Under the pieces are notes generated by a model, which worked only from the letters and a program-made list of their open reading frames with translations, was not told the origin of the DNA and made no database searches. Positions 1-7,085 of a stretch of DNA of 18,654 bases are shown one piece after another. This DNA is from JAGUXG01 sp043798435 (GTDB lineage: Bacteria > UBA9089 > UBA9088 > JAGUXG01), in the NCBI GenBank assembly GCA_043798435.1, contig JAZDOR010000206.1, forward strand, positions 1-18,654, in the 5' to 3' direction. Position 1 is the first letter of the stretch. Every line of letters begins with the position of its first letter. The translations under genes were made by a program, and so were the position numbers.

Positions 1-1539
1 CTTTTTTATCGCCTCATCAGAGACCGAAAGATGTGGCAACCCAGAGCCTGCAGTTGTTTTTGGAATCAAGAATTTTTTAGCAATCTGGAGCTTTTCCTCT
101 TGTGTATAAGACGGAAACTCTATTATCTCCATTCTGTCTAAAAGGGCTCCCGGGATAGAGTGAAGGGTATTGGCTGTGGTGATAAAGAGGACATCTGAGA
201 GGTCAAAGGGAATATCTATATAGTGGTCCAAAAAGTGTGAATTCTGCTCAGGGTCAAGGAGCTCTAAGAAAGAAGATAAGAGATTCGTACTTACCTTATC
301 AATCTCATCCAAAAGAAAGACGGGATTTTTATGCTGAATCCTTCTCATCATCTGGAGGATTTTTCCTGGCATAGCCGCCACATAAGTCATCCTGTGCCCC
401 TTTATCTCTGCTTCATCCCGCAGTCCCCCTAATGAAAACCTTGTAAAACCCCTTCCAAGTGCCTTGGCAATGGACTGAGCCACAGAGCTCTTTCCTACCC
501 CTGGCGGACCAACAAAACAGAGGATAGAGCCAGGAAGCCTTCCGGCTAACTTACTCACAGCCAAAAATTCAAGAACTCTCTCCTTTACTTTGGAAAGCCC
601 AAGATGATTCTCCTCTAATATCCTTTTTGCACAAGCTATGTCTATCTTCTTGTCGCTCTTTTTATTCCAGGGAAGGCTGATAAGCCAGTCTATGTAGTTT
701 CTGATAATAGTCCTTTCAGCCATCATTTCTGGCATCTTTCGTAGACGCGAAACCTCTTTTTCTGCCCTCTCTTTTGCTTCCTTTGGTAATCCTGCCTTCT
801 CTATCTCAGAGAAAATCTCTTCTGTTTCATCATAATCTTCTTTTCCCAATTCATCCTGCATAGCCTTTATCTTTTCGCTGAGAAGGTATTCCTTCTTAGT
901 CTTTTCCATCTGCTTTGCCACCTTCTTCTGAATATCTTTCTCTAATTTTAACATCTCTATCTCAGAAGAAAGAATAAAAGAGAGTGCGGTGAGCCTCTTT
1001 TCTGGCTCCGGTTCTGCGAAGAGCTTCTCTTTCTTTTCTAATGAGATTTGAAGAAAGGAGGCAACCTGATCTGAAAACTGGTCAGGTTCCTGTATCTCTA
1101 AAATATCACTCACATTAAGACCATCCCCCTTAAGATCAGCATATTCTGCAAAATCTTTGCCTAATACCCGTATCAAAGCCTCTGCTCTCTTTGTTTTTTT
1201 GGGATAAGATTTCAGTCTTTCTGCTTTGGCAGAGAAGAAGGGTTCTCTCTTTATATCGCTTAAGTTAGCCCTGAAAAGTCCCTCTAAAAGAACCTTTACC
1301 TTTCCATCAGGAAGCTTTAAGACTTGAAGAATTTCAGCCACAGTGCCTATAGGATACAGGTCTTCTTCCTCTGGTTCATCTGCATCTTTGTTTTTTTGGC
1401 AGACAGCAATAATCAATTTATCTTTGGCTACTGCCTCTTCTAAGGAGAGGATGGACTTTTTGCGTCCAATAAATAAAGGAATGACCATATAAGGAAAGAG
1501 AAATGTTCCTCGTAAGGGAAGAAGAGGAATGTTTTTCAT
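1..1539 (-). CDS. lon: ATP-dependent protease Lon, N-terminal 513 residues (runs off window start)
   Basis: Lon is a cytosolic hexameric AAA+ protease that unfolds and degrades damaged and regulatory proteins. Translating the minus strand from the ATG at 1539 gives an open frame to base 1. It starts MKNIPLLPLRGTFLFPYMVI, the typical Lon substrate-binding domain opening, followed by a helical middle region containing EKIKAMQDELG. The AAA+ module follows: Walker A GPPGVGKSS near residue 345, Walker B FLLDEIDK near 410, and the Lon-typical LLDPEQN stretch. The remaining AAA+ lid and the Ser-Lys protease domain, about 270 residues in family members, lie outside the window, so catalytic competence cannot be judged. 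No clear Shine-Dalgarno precedes the ATG. Identification is firm; only completeness is unknown. Confidence 0.95.
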   Translation of the reverse strand, partial: MKNIPLLPLRGTFLFPYMVIPLFIGRKKSILSLEEAVAKDKLIIAVCQKNKDADEPEEEDLYPIGTVAEILQVLKLPDGKVKVLLEGLFRANLSDIKREPFFSAKAERLKSYPKKTKRAEALIRVLGKDFAEYADLKGDGLNVSDILEIQEPDQFSDQVASFLQISLEKKEKLFAEPEPEKRLTALSFILSSEIEMLKLEKDIQKKVAKQMEKTKKEYLLSEKIKAMQDELGKEDYDETEEIFSEIEKAGLPKEAKERAEKEVSRLRKMPEMMAERTIIRNYIDWLISLPWNKKSDKKIDIACAKRILEENHLGLSKVKERVLEFLAVSKLAGRLPGSILCFVGPPGVGKSSVAQSIAKALGRGFTRFSLGGLRDEAEIKGHRMTYVAAMPGKILQMMRRIQHKNPVFLLDEIDKVSTNLLSSFLELLDPEQNSHFLDHYIDIPFDLSDVLFITTANTLHSIPGALLDRMEIIEFPSYTQEEKLQIAKKFLIPKTTAGSGLPHLSVSDEAIKK

Positions 1540-1554
1540 AATAACAGTTTACAC

Positions 1555-1568
1555 TATACTTAAGTATA
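1555..1568. promoter_or_regulatory. 14-bp perfect palindrome just upstream of lon
   Basis: TATACTTAAGTATA is a perfect inverted repeat ending about 16 nt before the lon start codon. On the minus strand it contains TATACT, which could act as a -10 box with TTGCTA 18 bp upstream. It could therefore be a promoter with an overlapping operator. This is inference from position and symmetry only. Confidence 0.35.
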
Positions 1569-1607
1569 AAAAAGAAGATAAAGAATTAGCAATTAGCAAT
1601 AATTAGT

Positions 1608-1782
1608 ACTCAGCTACTACAAAGACACTGAGGCACAAAAAAGAATGGAATAGCACACGGATAACGCAGATTAAACGGATGGACACGGATTTTCTCTTTA
1701 TCTACAGCAAATCCGTAGCATCCGTGTCATCTGCGTGCTATTTATTTATAATATTTATGTCTTTGTACCTTGATAGCTGAGT
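1608..1782. repeat. Imperfect long palindrome, 10-bp periodic core
   Basis: This fills the lon-queE gap. The outer ends are ACTCAGCTA and its exact complement TAGCTGAGT. Inside, CAAAGAC pairs with GTCTTTG. The core arms are built from ACACGGATNN-type units of about 10 bp (1656-1690 against 1710-1740). It belongs with the palindromic elements found in the other gaps of this window. No open frame of note is present. Confidence 0.8.
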
Positions 1783-1795
1783 AGTTACAATAATT

Positions 1796-2476
1796 CTACC
1801 TCCAGCCCATTATCTTATGTATCTGAGGGATGATGCGGACATCAGAGAGATGATTTAGGGCTATATCCTGAAGCTCGTGAAGAAGGGCAATAGGGATATT
1901 TGTATCTGCGGGCTGAATGATAGTGGCAATATTCGGGTTTATATTGCTTATCAGCCTGCTTGCATAAGCCAATTCATTCTTGTCTATATCCCCTGAGACC
2001 ACAATCTTTATAAAGCAATTCTTGCAAAGTTTAAGGAACTCTCTATGTTCATCCCAGAAAGGTTTTTCAGAAGTCACAGATGGAAGTTTAATATCCATAG
2101 CTACCATATCTATTGAATCTGCTATATCAGAAAAGAGATGGGGAAGGGTTCCGTTTGTCTCAAGATAGACAACCCATTCTTTAGAAGCCAAAAATTCTTT
2201 GATAAAATCCAAAGAGAGCAAAGGCTCGCCCCCTGTGAGGGAGATTGAATGAAAGGTCTTTCCTTTGAGTGCAGAGATAAGCCCATCTACTGAGACTGGA
2301 TTTTCTATCTCTTCGGAAAAGAGGTGGCAGATTTTACTTTCTGCCTGAGCAAATCTTGTATCACAAAACTTACACCTTAGATTACAGGCACAAAACCTGA
2401 CAAAGGCCTGTTTCCTTCCCACCCAGGGACCCTCTCCCTGAATAGAAAGAAATGCCTCGTAAATATTAGCCTTCAT
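1796..2476 (-). CDS. queE: 7-carboxy-7-deazaguanine synthase QueE (radical SAM)
   Basis: QueE converts 6-carboxytetrahydropterin to 7-carboxy-7-deazaguanine, an early step of queuosine tRNA modification. The 226-residue product begins with the family opening MKANIYEAFLSIQGEGPWVG. It carries the radical-SAM cluster motif C31-x3-C35-x2-C38 (CNLRCKFCDT), and SLTGGEPLL follows near residue 80 as the SAM-binding glycine motif. Length is normal for the family. No other queuosine gene is in the window, so it appears isolated. The ATG at 2476 is preceded by no obvious Shine-Dalgarno, but it fits the conserved N-terminus exactly. Confidence 0.93.
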   Translation of the reverse strand: MKANIYEAFLSIQGEGPWVGRKQAFVRFCACNLRCKFCDTRFAQAESKICHLFSEEIENPVSVDGLISALKGKTFHSISLTGGEPLLSLDFIKEFLASKEWVVYLETNGTLPHLFSDIADSIDMVAMDIKLPSVTSEKPFWDEHREFLKLCKNCFIKIVVSGDIDKNELAYASRLISNINPNIATIIQPADTNIPIALLHELQDIALNHLSDVRIIPQIHKIMGWR

Positions 2477-2513
2477 AATATATCGAAAAGAGATTAGTTT
2501 ACCAAAATAGGTT

Positions 2514-2600
2514 TAAGGTTCTATGTTCTATGTTCAAGGTTCACGGTTAATCCTCTTATTCTCTAACCTTGAACCGTGAACCTCAGAACCATAAACGAAC
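2514..2600. repeat. Imperfect palindrome built of 7-bp units (NNNGTTC)
   Basis: The left arm reads AAGGTTC TATGTTC TATGTTC AAGGTTC ACGGTTA, which is five units of 7 bp. The right arm carries the complement (GAACCGT GAACCTC and so on). The centre is near 2557. It lies between the start of queE and the promoter-like motif upstream of infA. Confidence 0.8.
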
Positions 2601-2603
2601 ACA

Positions 2604-2635
2604 ATTTTTGCAAACCTGATTTGTTTGGGTATACA
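2604..2635 (+). promoter_or_regulatory. Promoter-like motif upstream of infA, repeated near 12669
   Basis: TTGCAA (2608-2613), a 16-bp spacer ACCTGATTTGTTTGGG, then TATACA (2630-2635), about 100 nt before infA and in its orientation. Nearly the same string, with TTGGAA and TATAAT, occurs at 12669-12702. It may be the infA promoter, or the conserved edge of a repeat that happens to resemble one. Confidence 0.45.
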
Positions 2636-2736
2636 TTTTATAATTCCTTCTAAATACCTTGACTAAAAGTCTCCACTAAAACTATACTACACAAAGCTAT
2701 CTTGCGACAAGTTTTCTTCTGATAGCTATATTTGAG

Positions 2737-2955
2737 ATGAAAAAAGAAGAGAAGGTATTGGTAGAAGGGAAGGTAACAGATGTGCTTCCAAATGCTCAGT
2801 TTCGGGTTGAGCTTCCCGGAGGACACAAGATTCTTGCCCATGTCAGCGGCAAGATGAGGATGCATTATATTAAGATTCTTACGGGCGATAAGGTGACAAT
2901 TGAAATGACCCCTTATGACCTGACCAAAGGAAGGGTGATTTATAGACAAAAATGA
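2737..2955 (+). CDS. infA: Translation initiation factor IF-1
   Basis: IF-1 binds the 30S A site during initiation. The 72-residue product is the standard length for this single OB-fold protein. It shows the family signature: VEGKVTDVLPNAQFRVELPGG, HVSGKMRMHYIKILTGDKV, and EMTPYDLTKGRVIYR at the end. The stop codon overlaps the rpmJ start as ATGA (2952-2955), implying translational coupling. The usual neighbours (secY, adk, map upstream; rpsM downstream) are absent, so this is an infA-rpmJ fragment of the ribosomal cluster placed elsewhere. No strong Shine-Dalgarno precedes the ATG. Confidence 0.97.
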   Translation: MKKEEKVLVEGKVTDVLPNAQFRVELPGGHKILAHVSGKMRMHYIKILTGDKVTIEMTPYDLTKGRVIYRQK

Positions 2956-3065
2956 AGGTATCAGCATCTGTAAAGAAGATTTGTGAAAAGTGCAAGATTA
3001 TCAAGAGGAAGAAGGTAGTTCGGGTAATCTGCACAAATCCAAAGCATAAGCAAAGACAAGGATAA
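2952..3065 (+). CDS. rpmJ: 50S ribosomal protein bL36
   Basis: This short gene encodes 37 residues beginning MKVSASVKKICEKCKIIKRK. It is the zinc-ribbon large-subunit protein L36. The zinc ligands are intact: C11-x2-C14, C27 and H32 (CTNPKH). The start overlaps the infA stop (ATGA), and the stop overlaps the next start as TAATG, so the three genes form one tightly packed operon. Length and sequence are typical of the C+ (zinc-binding) form of L36. Confidence 0.97.
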   Translation: MKVSASVKKICEKCKIIKRKKVVRVICTNPKHKQRQG

Positions 3066-3394
3066 TGGCTGACTTACTTTTGCGAGCATTCCTGGCTCAT
3101 ATTGTGGGAGATATACTCCTCCAGCCAGATTGGCTTTCCAAAAAGAAGAGAAAAATAAGGCTTTTTATCTTGCTTCATGGGGCTATACTTTTTTCTATCT
3201 TTTTGTTCTTTGGCTGGGGGGTTTTCTCTTTACAATGGGTTATTTTCTGCATTCTTGTCTCTGGATTTCATATTTTAGTTGACTGGACAAAAATAAGAAT
3301 AGGCAGGGAAGGAATACTCATAGGCATCATTGACCAGAGCCTTCATCTTGGCTCAATTGTCCTCTTTGCCTATATTCTCTTTCAGCTTATTTAA
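3065..3394 (+). CDS. DUF3307-family membrane protein
   Basis: The 109-residue hydrophobic protein has about four membrane segments (residues about 4-22, 33-53, 57-74 and 92-108). DUF3307-type features are an N-terminal AHIVGDILLQPDWL with a basic KKKRK patch after it, a mid-protein His in HGA, FHILVDWTK, and a late DQSLHLG. The family has no established function that I know of. The start overlaps the rpmJ stop (TAATG), so it is co-translated with infA and rpmJ, an unusual partner for them. The short length matches compact members of the family. Confidence 0.75.
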   Translation: MADLLLRAFLAHIVGDILLQPDWLSKKKRKIRLFILLHGAILFSIFLFFGWGVFSLQWVIFCILVSGFHILVDWTKIRIGREGILIGIIDQSLHLGSIVLFAYILFQLI

Positions 3395-3399
3395 GAAAT

Positions 3400-3586
3400 A
3401 TAAACCACTCAAGACACAGAGTTCACTTAAGAAAAAGAAACACGAAAAATAGAAAACACTAAAAAATATTTTTGACACAGATAAACACTGATAAACACTG
3501 ATAAAACTTAAAAATTATCTGTGTTCATCTGTGTAGATCAGTGTCTAATTTTTTATTTCTCTAAAGTCCTCTGTGATGAATAGTTA
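3400..3586. repeat. Imperfect palindrome with 10-bp periodic core (3474-3545)
   Basis: The 72-bp core runs GACACAGATA AACACTGATA AACACTGATA and returns as ATCTGTG, CATCTGTG, GATCAGTGTC. The reverse complement of this core is closely similar to 6080-6152. The outer arms are weaker (ACACAGAGTTCACTTA against the complement of CTAAAGTCCTCTGTGA). It fills the whole gap between two convergent genes and touches the metalloprotease stop codon. Confidence 0.8.
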
Positions 3587-4867
3587 TTATTTTATTATCC
3601 CAATTTTTCCATAGCCCCTGTTTCCATCTGGGTCTTCTGCCACAAAGATATAGAGACCACTGGCTATATCGCCTGGCTTCCAAAAGAGCTTTCCAATGAA
3701 TCTTTCGTCTTTTGCCTCTCCGACAAGCTCTCCGGCAACATTGTATATCTTTATCAGACTTTTTGGAGGTGCATCAAAGAAACAGAGAGGATTCCTCGCA
3801 AGATAAAGAGGATTAGGGTATGCCTTGACACTAAGCACAGAAGGAAGGATAATCTCAAAGGTGAGTCCTGGAGCAAAAGTTACCCTTGTTCTATCTGTTG
3901 AGCCTGGATATGGATCCCCTGAGTCTCCAAGCCCATCCCATTCATTATCCGCAGGAAGTATAGTTATTTCCCATCCTCCTTGGTATTTAATACGATAGAT
4001 AAGAAATCCCTCCCCTGGGATAAAAGAGTCAAATCCCTTCTTCTCCCTCCATTCTACAAGGAAATACTCTGTGCCTGAACCAAACTTATACACAGTAGGT
4101 GTTGGCTTTAATGGAAGAACAAGATTATCTGTTTGGGTTGAAGCAATCCAGCCATTCAAATACAACTTAGAATAGGCATCTAAGTGAGCAGGATAATTTC
4201 CATTACCGTTATAGCACCCCACACCCATTAAGGACCAGTATCCAAATGGAAGATTGATAGGAATTCCAAGATAATGGCCAAACTCATGGCACCAGACACC
4301 AAGCGGAGATATATTATAGGCTTCCATCTCCGGGATAATAGAATCCTGCCCAGTACACTGAGAGAGTATATCCTCATCTATGTTAGAGGTCTCTGAACCA
4401 CAACCTGCATGTAGAATCATCACATGGTTATAGTTAAAAAAGGTTGTATCTGTGGCTATAGCTCTGGCATCAGTTATAAGCTCTCCTATCCTTTCAGTAC
4501 CTGCTCCATAATAACCCATAGTCTGGTTCAGGGTATAGGTCTTTGAAAATGTAGCTACAATACTTAACTTTCCATCAGAGACTTCTTGATAATAATCAAC
4601 AAACCTTGAGATTAAATCTTCAAAACAGGCATCTGGTTGAAACTTCACATCCTTGAATTCAACACAGAGGAACAGAACGTTTGCTATACCAGTAGTAACA
4701 GCTTTGGTGGTTGTTGAGGCATATTCGTATGAGATAGATTTGGACGGATTATATATGGGTGGTGCAGCCAGGCATATTGAAGGAATAAACAGGGCACAGA
4801 GCACAGCACAGATAAGAGAAGATATTCTGTATTCTGTATTCTGTATTCTGTATTCTGATTTAAGCAT
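3587..4867 (-). CDS. Secreted M6-like zinc metalloprotease with C-terminal FlgD/T9SS-like domain
   Basis: The 426-residue exported protein has a signal peptide ending about residue 35 (LIPS/CLA-APP region). An M6 (immune inhibitor A-like) peptidase domain follows: NVLFLCVEFKD at 63-73, a DYYQEVSDGKL segment, then the zinc motif H194-E195-x-x-H198 (WCHEFGHYLG) with SLMG after it as the Met-turn-like stretch. The last 80 residues (YPNPLYL, IKIYNVAGELV, W-x-PGDIASGLYIF, GKIGIIK) match the FlgD-like Ig or type IX sorting domain pattern. The ATG overlaps the scpB stop (ATGCTTAA). Residues 4-15 (SEYRIQNTEYRI) are encoded by five perfect heptamers, and their Arg and Lys residues form the signal-peptide n-region. 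Substrate unknown. Confidence 0.8.
   Translation of the reverse strand: MLKSEYRIQNTEYRISSLICAVLCALFIPSICLAAPPIYNPSKSISYEYASTTTKAVTTGIANVLFLCVEFKDVKFQPDACFEDLISRFVDYYQEVSDGKLSIVATFSKTYTLNQTMGYYGAGTERIGELITDARAIATDTTFFNYNHVMILHAGCGSETSNIDEDILSQCTGQDSIIPEMEAYNISPLGVWCHEFGHYLGIPINLPFGYWSLMGVGCYNGNGNYPAHLDAYSKLYLNGWIASTQTDNLVLPLKPTPTVYKFGSGTEYFLVEWREKKGFDSFIPGEGFLIYRIKYQGGWEITILPADNEWDGLGDSGDPYPGSTDRTRVTFAPGLTFEIILPSVLSVKAYPNPLYLARNPLCFFDAPPKSLIKIYNVAGELVGEAKDERFIGKLFWKPGDIASGLYIFVAEDPDGNRGYGKIGIIK
4823..4857. repeat. Five perfect TATTCTG heptamers inside the metalloprotease start
   Basis: TATTCTG is repeated five times without mismatch, beginning 10 nt downstream of the metalloprotease ATG on the minus strand. 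Seven is not a multiple of three, so each unit gained or lost would shift the reading frame. The unit resembles those of the 17130-17192 element. Confidence 0.95.
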
Positions 4868-5363
4868 TTTCTATCTTTGGCAATGCCGAGATATCAGGCA
4901 GACCAAGCAAAGACAAAAATTTCTTTGTTGTCCTGTAAAGGAAAGGATTACCTGGTGCCTTCTTCTGACCCGCTATCTCAACAAGCATAAGCTTCATCAG
5001 ATGTTCTATTGGACCCTCACTACTTACCCCACGGATAACCTCTATCTCTGCCTTTGTAACGGGTTGCTTATAGGCAATGATGGATAGGGTGATGAGGCTT
5101 GGCTTGGTAAGATTTATTTTCTTGGCTGGTTTCAGCTTCTTTATCCACTCAGAAAATTCTGGTCTTGTCTGGAGCCTCCAGCCTCCAGCTACGAAGATAA
5201 GCTCTATGCCACGAAGAATAAGGTCATTCTGCAGACCAAAGATAGCTTCTTTGACAGTAGCCTCCTTCTCCTCAAGAATATCTGTTATTTTCTTTACCGT
5301 AACAGGCTCAGGAGATGCAAAGACCAGAGCCTCTATAATTGCCTTTATCTTCTGATTATCCAT
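4860..5363 (-). CDS. scpB: Segregation and condensation protein ScpB
   Basis: ScpB is the winged-helix kite subunit of the SMC-ScpA-ScpB condensin. The 167-residue product has the typical start (IKAIIEALVFASPEPVTVKKI), the core LSIIAYKQPVTKAEIEVIRGVSSEGPIEHLM, and the C-terminal TKKFLSLLGLPDISALP. The last element is the conserved second winged-helix signature. It overlaps scpA upstream by 19 nt and the metalloprotease downstream by 8 nt, so translation of all three is probably coupled. Length is slightly below the common 170-200. Identification is firm. Confidence 0.95.
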   Translation of the reverse strand: MDNQKIKAIIEALVFASPEPVTVKKITDILEEKEATVKEAIFGLQNDLILRGIELIFVAGGWRLQTRPEFSEWIKKLKPAKKINLTKPSLITLSIIAYKQPVTKAEIEVIRGVSSEGPIEHLMKLMLVEIAGQKKAPGNPFLYRTTKKFLSLLGLPDISALPKIENA

Positions 5364-6001
5364 ATAGGAGCAAAGGGTTTATACTGAACAGCCCTGAGAA
5401 AGCCTCTTTTCACAAGCTCAAGAAGGGCAAGAAAGGTGACAACCAATTCTATTCTGTCTCTCAGATTAGCAATGAGGTTAATAAAGCTTATCCTTCTAAT
5501 CTCCTCAAGTTTCCTTATTATCTCCTCTATCTTCTCTGAGACCCGTATCTCATCAATCACAATCTCCCCTTTTTCTTCCTTTGATAAGAAGATTTCAGTT
5601 ACATGAAGAATAAGGTTGGATAGGGATACCTCTACCTCCCGTTCTTGCTCATCATCTATTGTGGCAGGTAGATTAAAGAATATATTATCTGCTTGGGAAA
5701 GCTTATCGGAAAACCATAGGCTGGCATCTTTATAGAGCCTATAATCCTCTATATTCTGAAAGGAAGTATCCTCTTCTTCTTCGACCTCAGTCTCTCCAAA
5801 AAGGAGCCTTTGGGATTTCAGGAAGCAAAGCATGCTTACTATCACCAAAAACTGAGGGATTTCATCTATATTCCTTTCGCTTTCAAGGTAATTTTGTGTT
5901 ATCTCTGAAAGCCGTATCTTTAAGATATCAACCCCATTCTTCCGTGAAAGGTCAAGTAGCCCGGTGACCGGACCAACAAAGGCAGGTTGATGAACATACA
6001 T
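5345..6001 (-). CDS. scpA: Segregation and condensation protein ScpA
   Basis: ScpA is the kleisin that bridges SMC heads and binds ScpB. The product is 218 residues, shorter than the usual 240-260. The N-terminus (FVGPVTGLLDLSRKNGVDILKIRLSEI) aligns with the family FEGPLDLLL..RKN.IDI motif, with some substitutions in the GPLDLLL core. The C-terminal wing (FLALLELVKRGFLRAVQYKPFAPIWI) is recognisable. The middle is acidic and divergent, as is common. The 5' untranslated region consists of the repeat element at 6009-6179, and no Shine-Dalgarno is visible before the ATG. scpB follows with overlap. Confidence 0.9.
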   Translation of the reverse strand: MYVHQPAFVGPVTGLLDLSRKNGVDILKIRLSEITQNYLESERNIDEIPQFLVIVSMLCFLKSQRLLFGETEVEEEEDTSFQNIEDYRLYKDASLWFSDKLSQADNIFFNLPATIDDEQEREVEVSLSNLILHVTEIFLSKEEKGEIVIDEIRVSEKIEEIIRKLEEIRRISFINLIANLRDRIELVVTFLALLELVKRGFLRAVQYKPFAPIWIIRR

Positions 6002-6008
6002 TGCTTTT

Positions 6009-6179
6009 GGACTTTAGAAAACTTCGATTTTAAGGATTTTGAACATAAATTCAGACACTGATTAACATAAATATTTTTAGACACTGATCTACACTGATAC
6101 TCACAGATAATTTTTTAATTCTTATCAGTGTCCATCTGTGTTAATCTGTGTCAAAAGAATAAGTGTAAATCTAAAGTCC
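6009..6179. repeat. 171-bp palindromic element with 10-bp terminal inverted repeats
   Basis: It is bounded by GGACTTTAGA (6009-6018) and its exact complement TCTAAAGTCC (6170-6179). The 73-bp inner core (6080-6152) is periodic at 10 bp and closely resembles the reverse complement of 3474-3545. It occupies essentially all of the scpA-rpsT gap, starting 8 nt after the scpA start codon boundary and ending 2 nt before the rpsT stop. It encodes nothing, so it is MITE-like in form, though no transposase is seen. Confidence 0.8.
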
Positions 6180-6181
6180 CA

Positions 6182-6451
6182 TTAGCTTAATAGAACCGCA
6201 ACCTTTTTGGCTAACTTTGACTTATAGCGAGCAGACTTATTTGGATGGAGTATCCCTTTCTTTGCTGCCTTGTCAAGTTTCTTCTGGGAAAGTCCTAAAA
6301 GCTCCTCTGCCTTTTCTTTTTCCTTGTCAAGAACAGCTTCGACTGTCTTCTTAATATAGGTCTTTATCTCAGACTTTATGGACTTATTCCTTGACGCCCT
6401 CTTTATATTCTGCCTATTTGCCTTGAGAACAGAAAGACTTCTCTTTGCCAT
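6182..6451 (-). CDS. rpsT: 30S ribosomal protein bS20
   Basis: S20 is a helical protein that binds 16S rRNA early in 30S assembly. The 89-residue basic product shows the family pattern: SVLKANRQNIKRASRNKSIKS at the N-terminus, KKTVEAVLDKEKEKAEE in the middle, and KAAKKGILHPNKSARYKSKLAKKV at the end. A strong Shine-Dalgarno (GGAGG, 8 nt before ATG) confirms the start. It is monocistronic between two repeat elements, and its upstream region is the heptamer palindrome at 6472-6553. Confidence 0.97.
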   Translation of the reverse strand: MAKRSLSVLKANRQNIKRASRNKSIKSEIKTYIKKTVEAVLDKEKEKAEELLGLSQKKLDKAAKKGILHPNKSARYKSKLAKKVAVLLS

Positions 6452-6471
6452 AATTTACCTCCATAAATTAG

Positions 6472-6553
6472 TTTATAGTTGATAGTTGATAGTCTATAGT
6501 CTATAGTTGATGGTTGATAGACTATAAACCATAAACTATAGACTATCAACTAT
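6472..6553. repeat. Palindrome of inverted 7-bp units (TTGATAG / CTATCAA)
   Basis: Seven consecutive heptamers on the left (TTTATAG, TTGATAG x2, TCTATAG x2, TTGATGG, TTGATAG) are followed by complementary heptamers (ACTATAA, ACCATAA, ACTATAG, ACTATCA). It lies between rpsT and the upstream gene. It extends into the 3' end of the phosphodiesterase gene, supplying its last codons and stop. Confidence 0.9.
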
Positions 6554-7057
6554 TTTATTCCCTTCAAGGTCAAAAACTGTGCAAGTAATCTCTTTATCGA
6601 CAATAGCGACAATCCCAAAGGTTGCAGACCTTCCTTTGGTCATTATCTCCTGAAGGTGTCCGGGGTTAAAACAGAGAACCCCTCCTTCCTTTTTTATTTC
6701 ATAAAGATGGGTGTGGCCAAAAAGCACCAAATCCACCTCTTTATTTCTTATTACATCCTCTGGAACTAAATCTTCCTTCTGGTCGTTCTTATGGGATGAA
6801 AGGGTATGGGTGATAAGGATCTTTATCCCAGAAATCTCTTCTCGTATCCTATTTTTAATGGTCTCATTAAAGTATTCAGGACAGAAGACCCCAGGAACCC
6901 GAAAGCACATTAGCGGGTATTCCCTCAAAATCTCAGCATCCTGATAATCATCTCCCAAATGGATAATGTATTCTGCACCCTTTTCTATTATAAGTTCAAC
7001 AGCTTTTCTAAGATAGGCTAAGTTTTTGTGAGAATCGCTCACTACACCTATTTTCAT
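6536..7057 (-). CDS. MJ0936/YfcE-type metallophosphoesterase
   Basis: A calcineurin-like phosphodiesterase of 173 residues, the usual size for this family; members hydrolyse phosphodiester test substrates and their natural substrate is mostly unknown. Metal-binding motifs visible: D8-x-H10 (SDSH), D36 (HLGDD), H84 (ITHT), and GHTH with H115 and H117. FNPGH follows as the family SPR.-like loop. The metal-bridging Asn, normally in a GN(C/H)D motif, is not evident: the equivalent stretch reads VPGVFCPE (residues 54-61). The last codons and the stop lie inside the heptamer palindrome, so the C-terminus IVDSL is repeat-derived. Confidence 0.87.
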   Translation of the reverse strand: MKIGVVSDSHKNLAYLRKAVELIIEKGAEYIIHLGDDYQDAEILREYPLMCFRVPGVFCPEYFNETIKNRIREEISGIKILITHTLSSHKNDQKEDLVPEDVIRNKEVDLVLFGHTHLYEIKKEGGVLCFNPGHLQEIMTKGRSATFGIVAIVDKEITCTVFDLEGNKIVDSL

Positions 7058-7085
7058 TTATAACGCTCCAGTTCCCGAAAAAGAG

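Noticed and set aside
2650..2967. 105-codon minus-strand frame over infA
   Set aside because: It is a shadow of infA and rpmJ, which are unmistakable on the plus strand; its product has no recognisable features.
4347..4867. Frameshifted or broken metalloprotease start
   Set aside because: The frame is intact from ATG through the signal peptide to the domain; the repeat-coded segment merely looks artificial.
6009..6179. Insertion sequence
   Set aside because: Terminal inverted repeats exist but no transposase, and no target-site duplication could be confirmed by eye, so it is listed as a repeat only.
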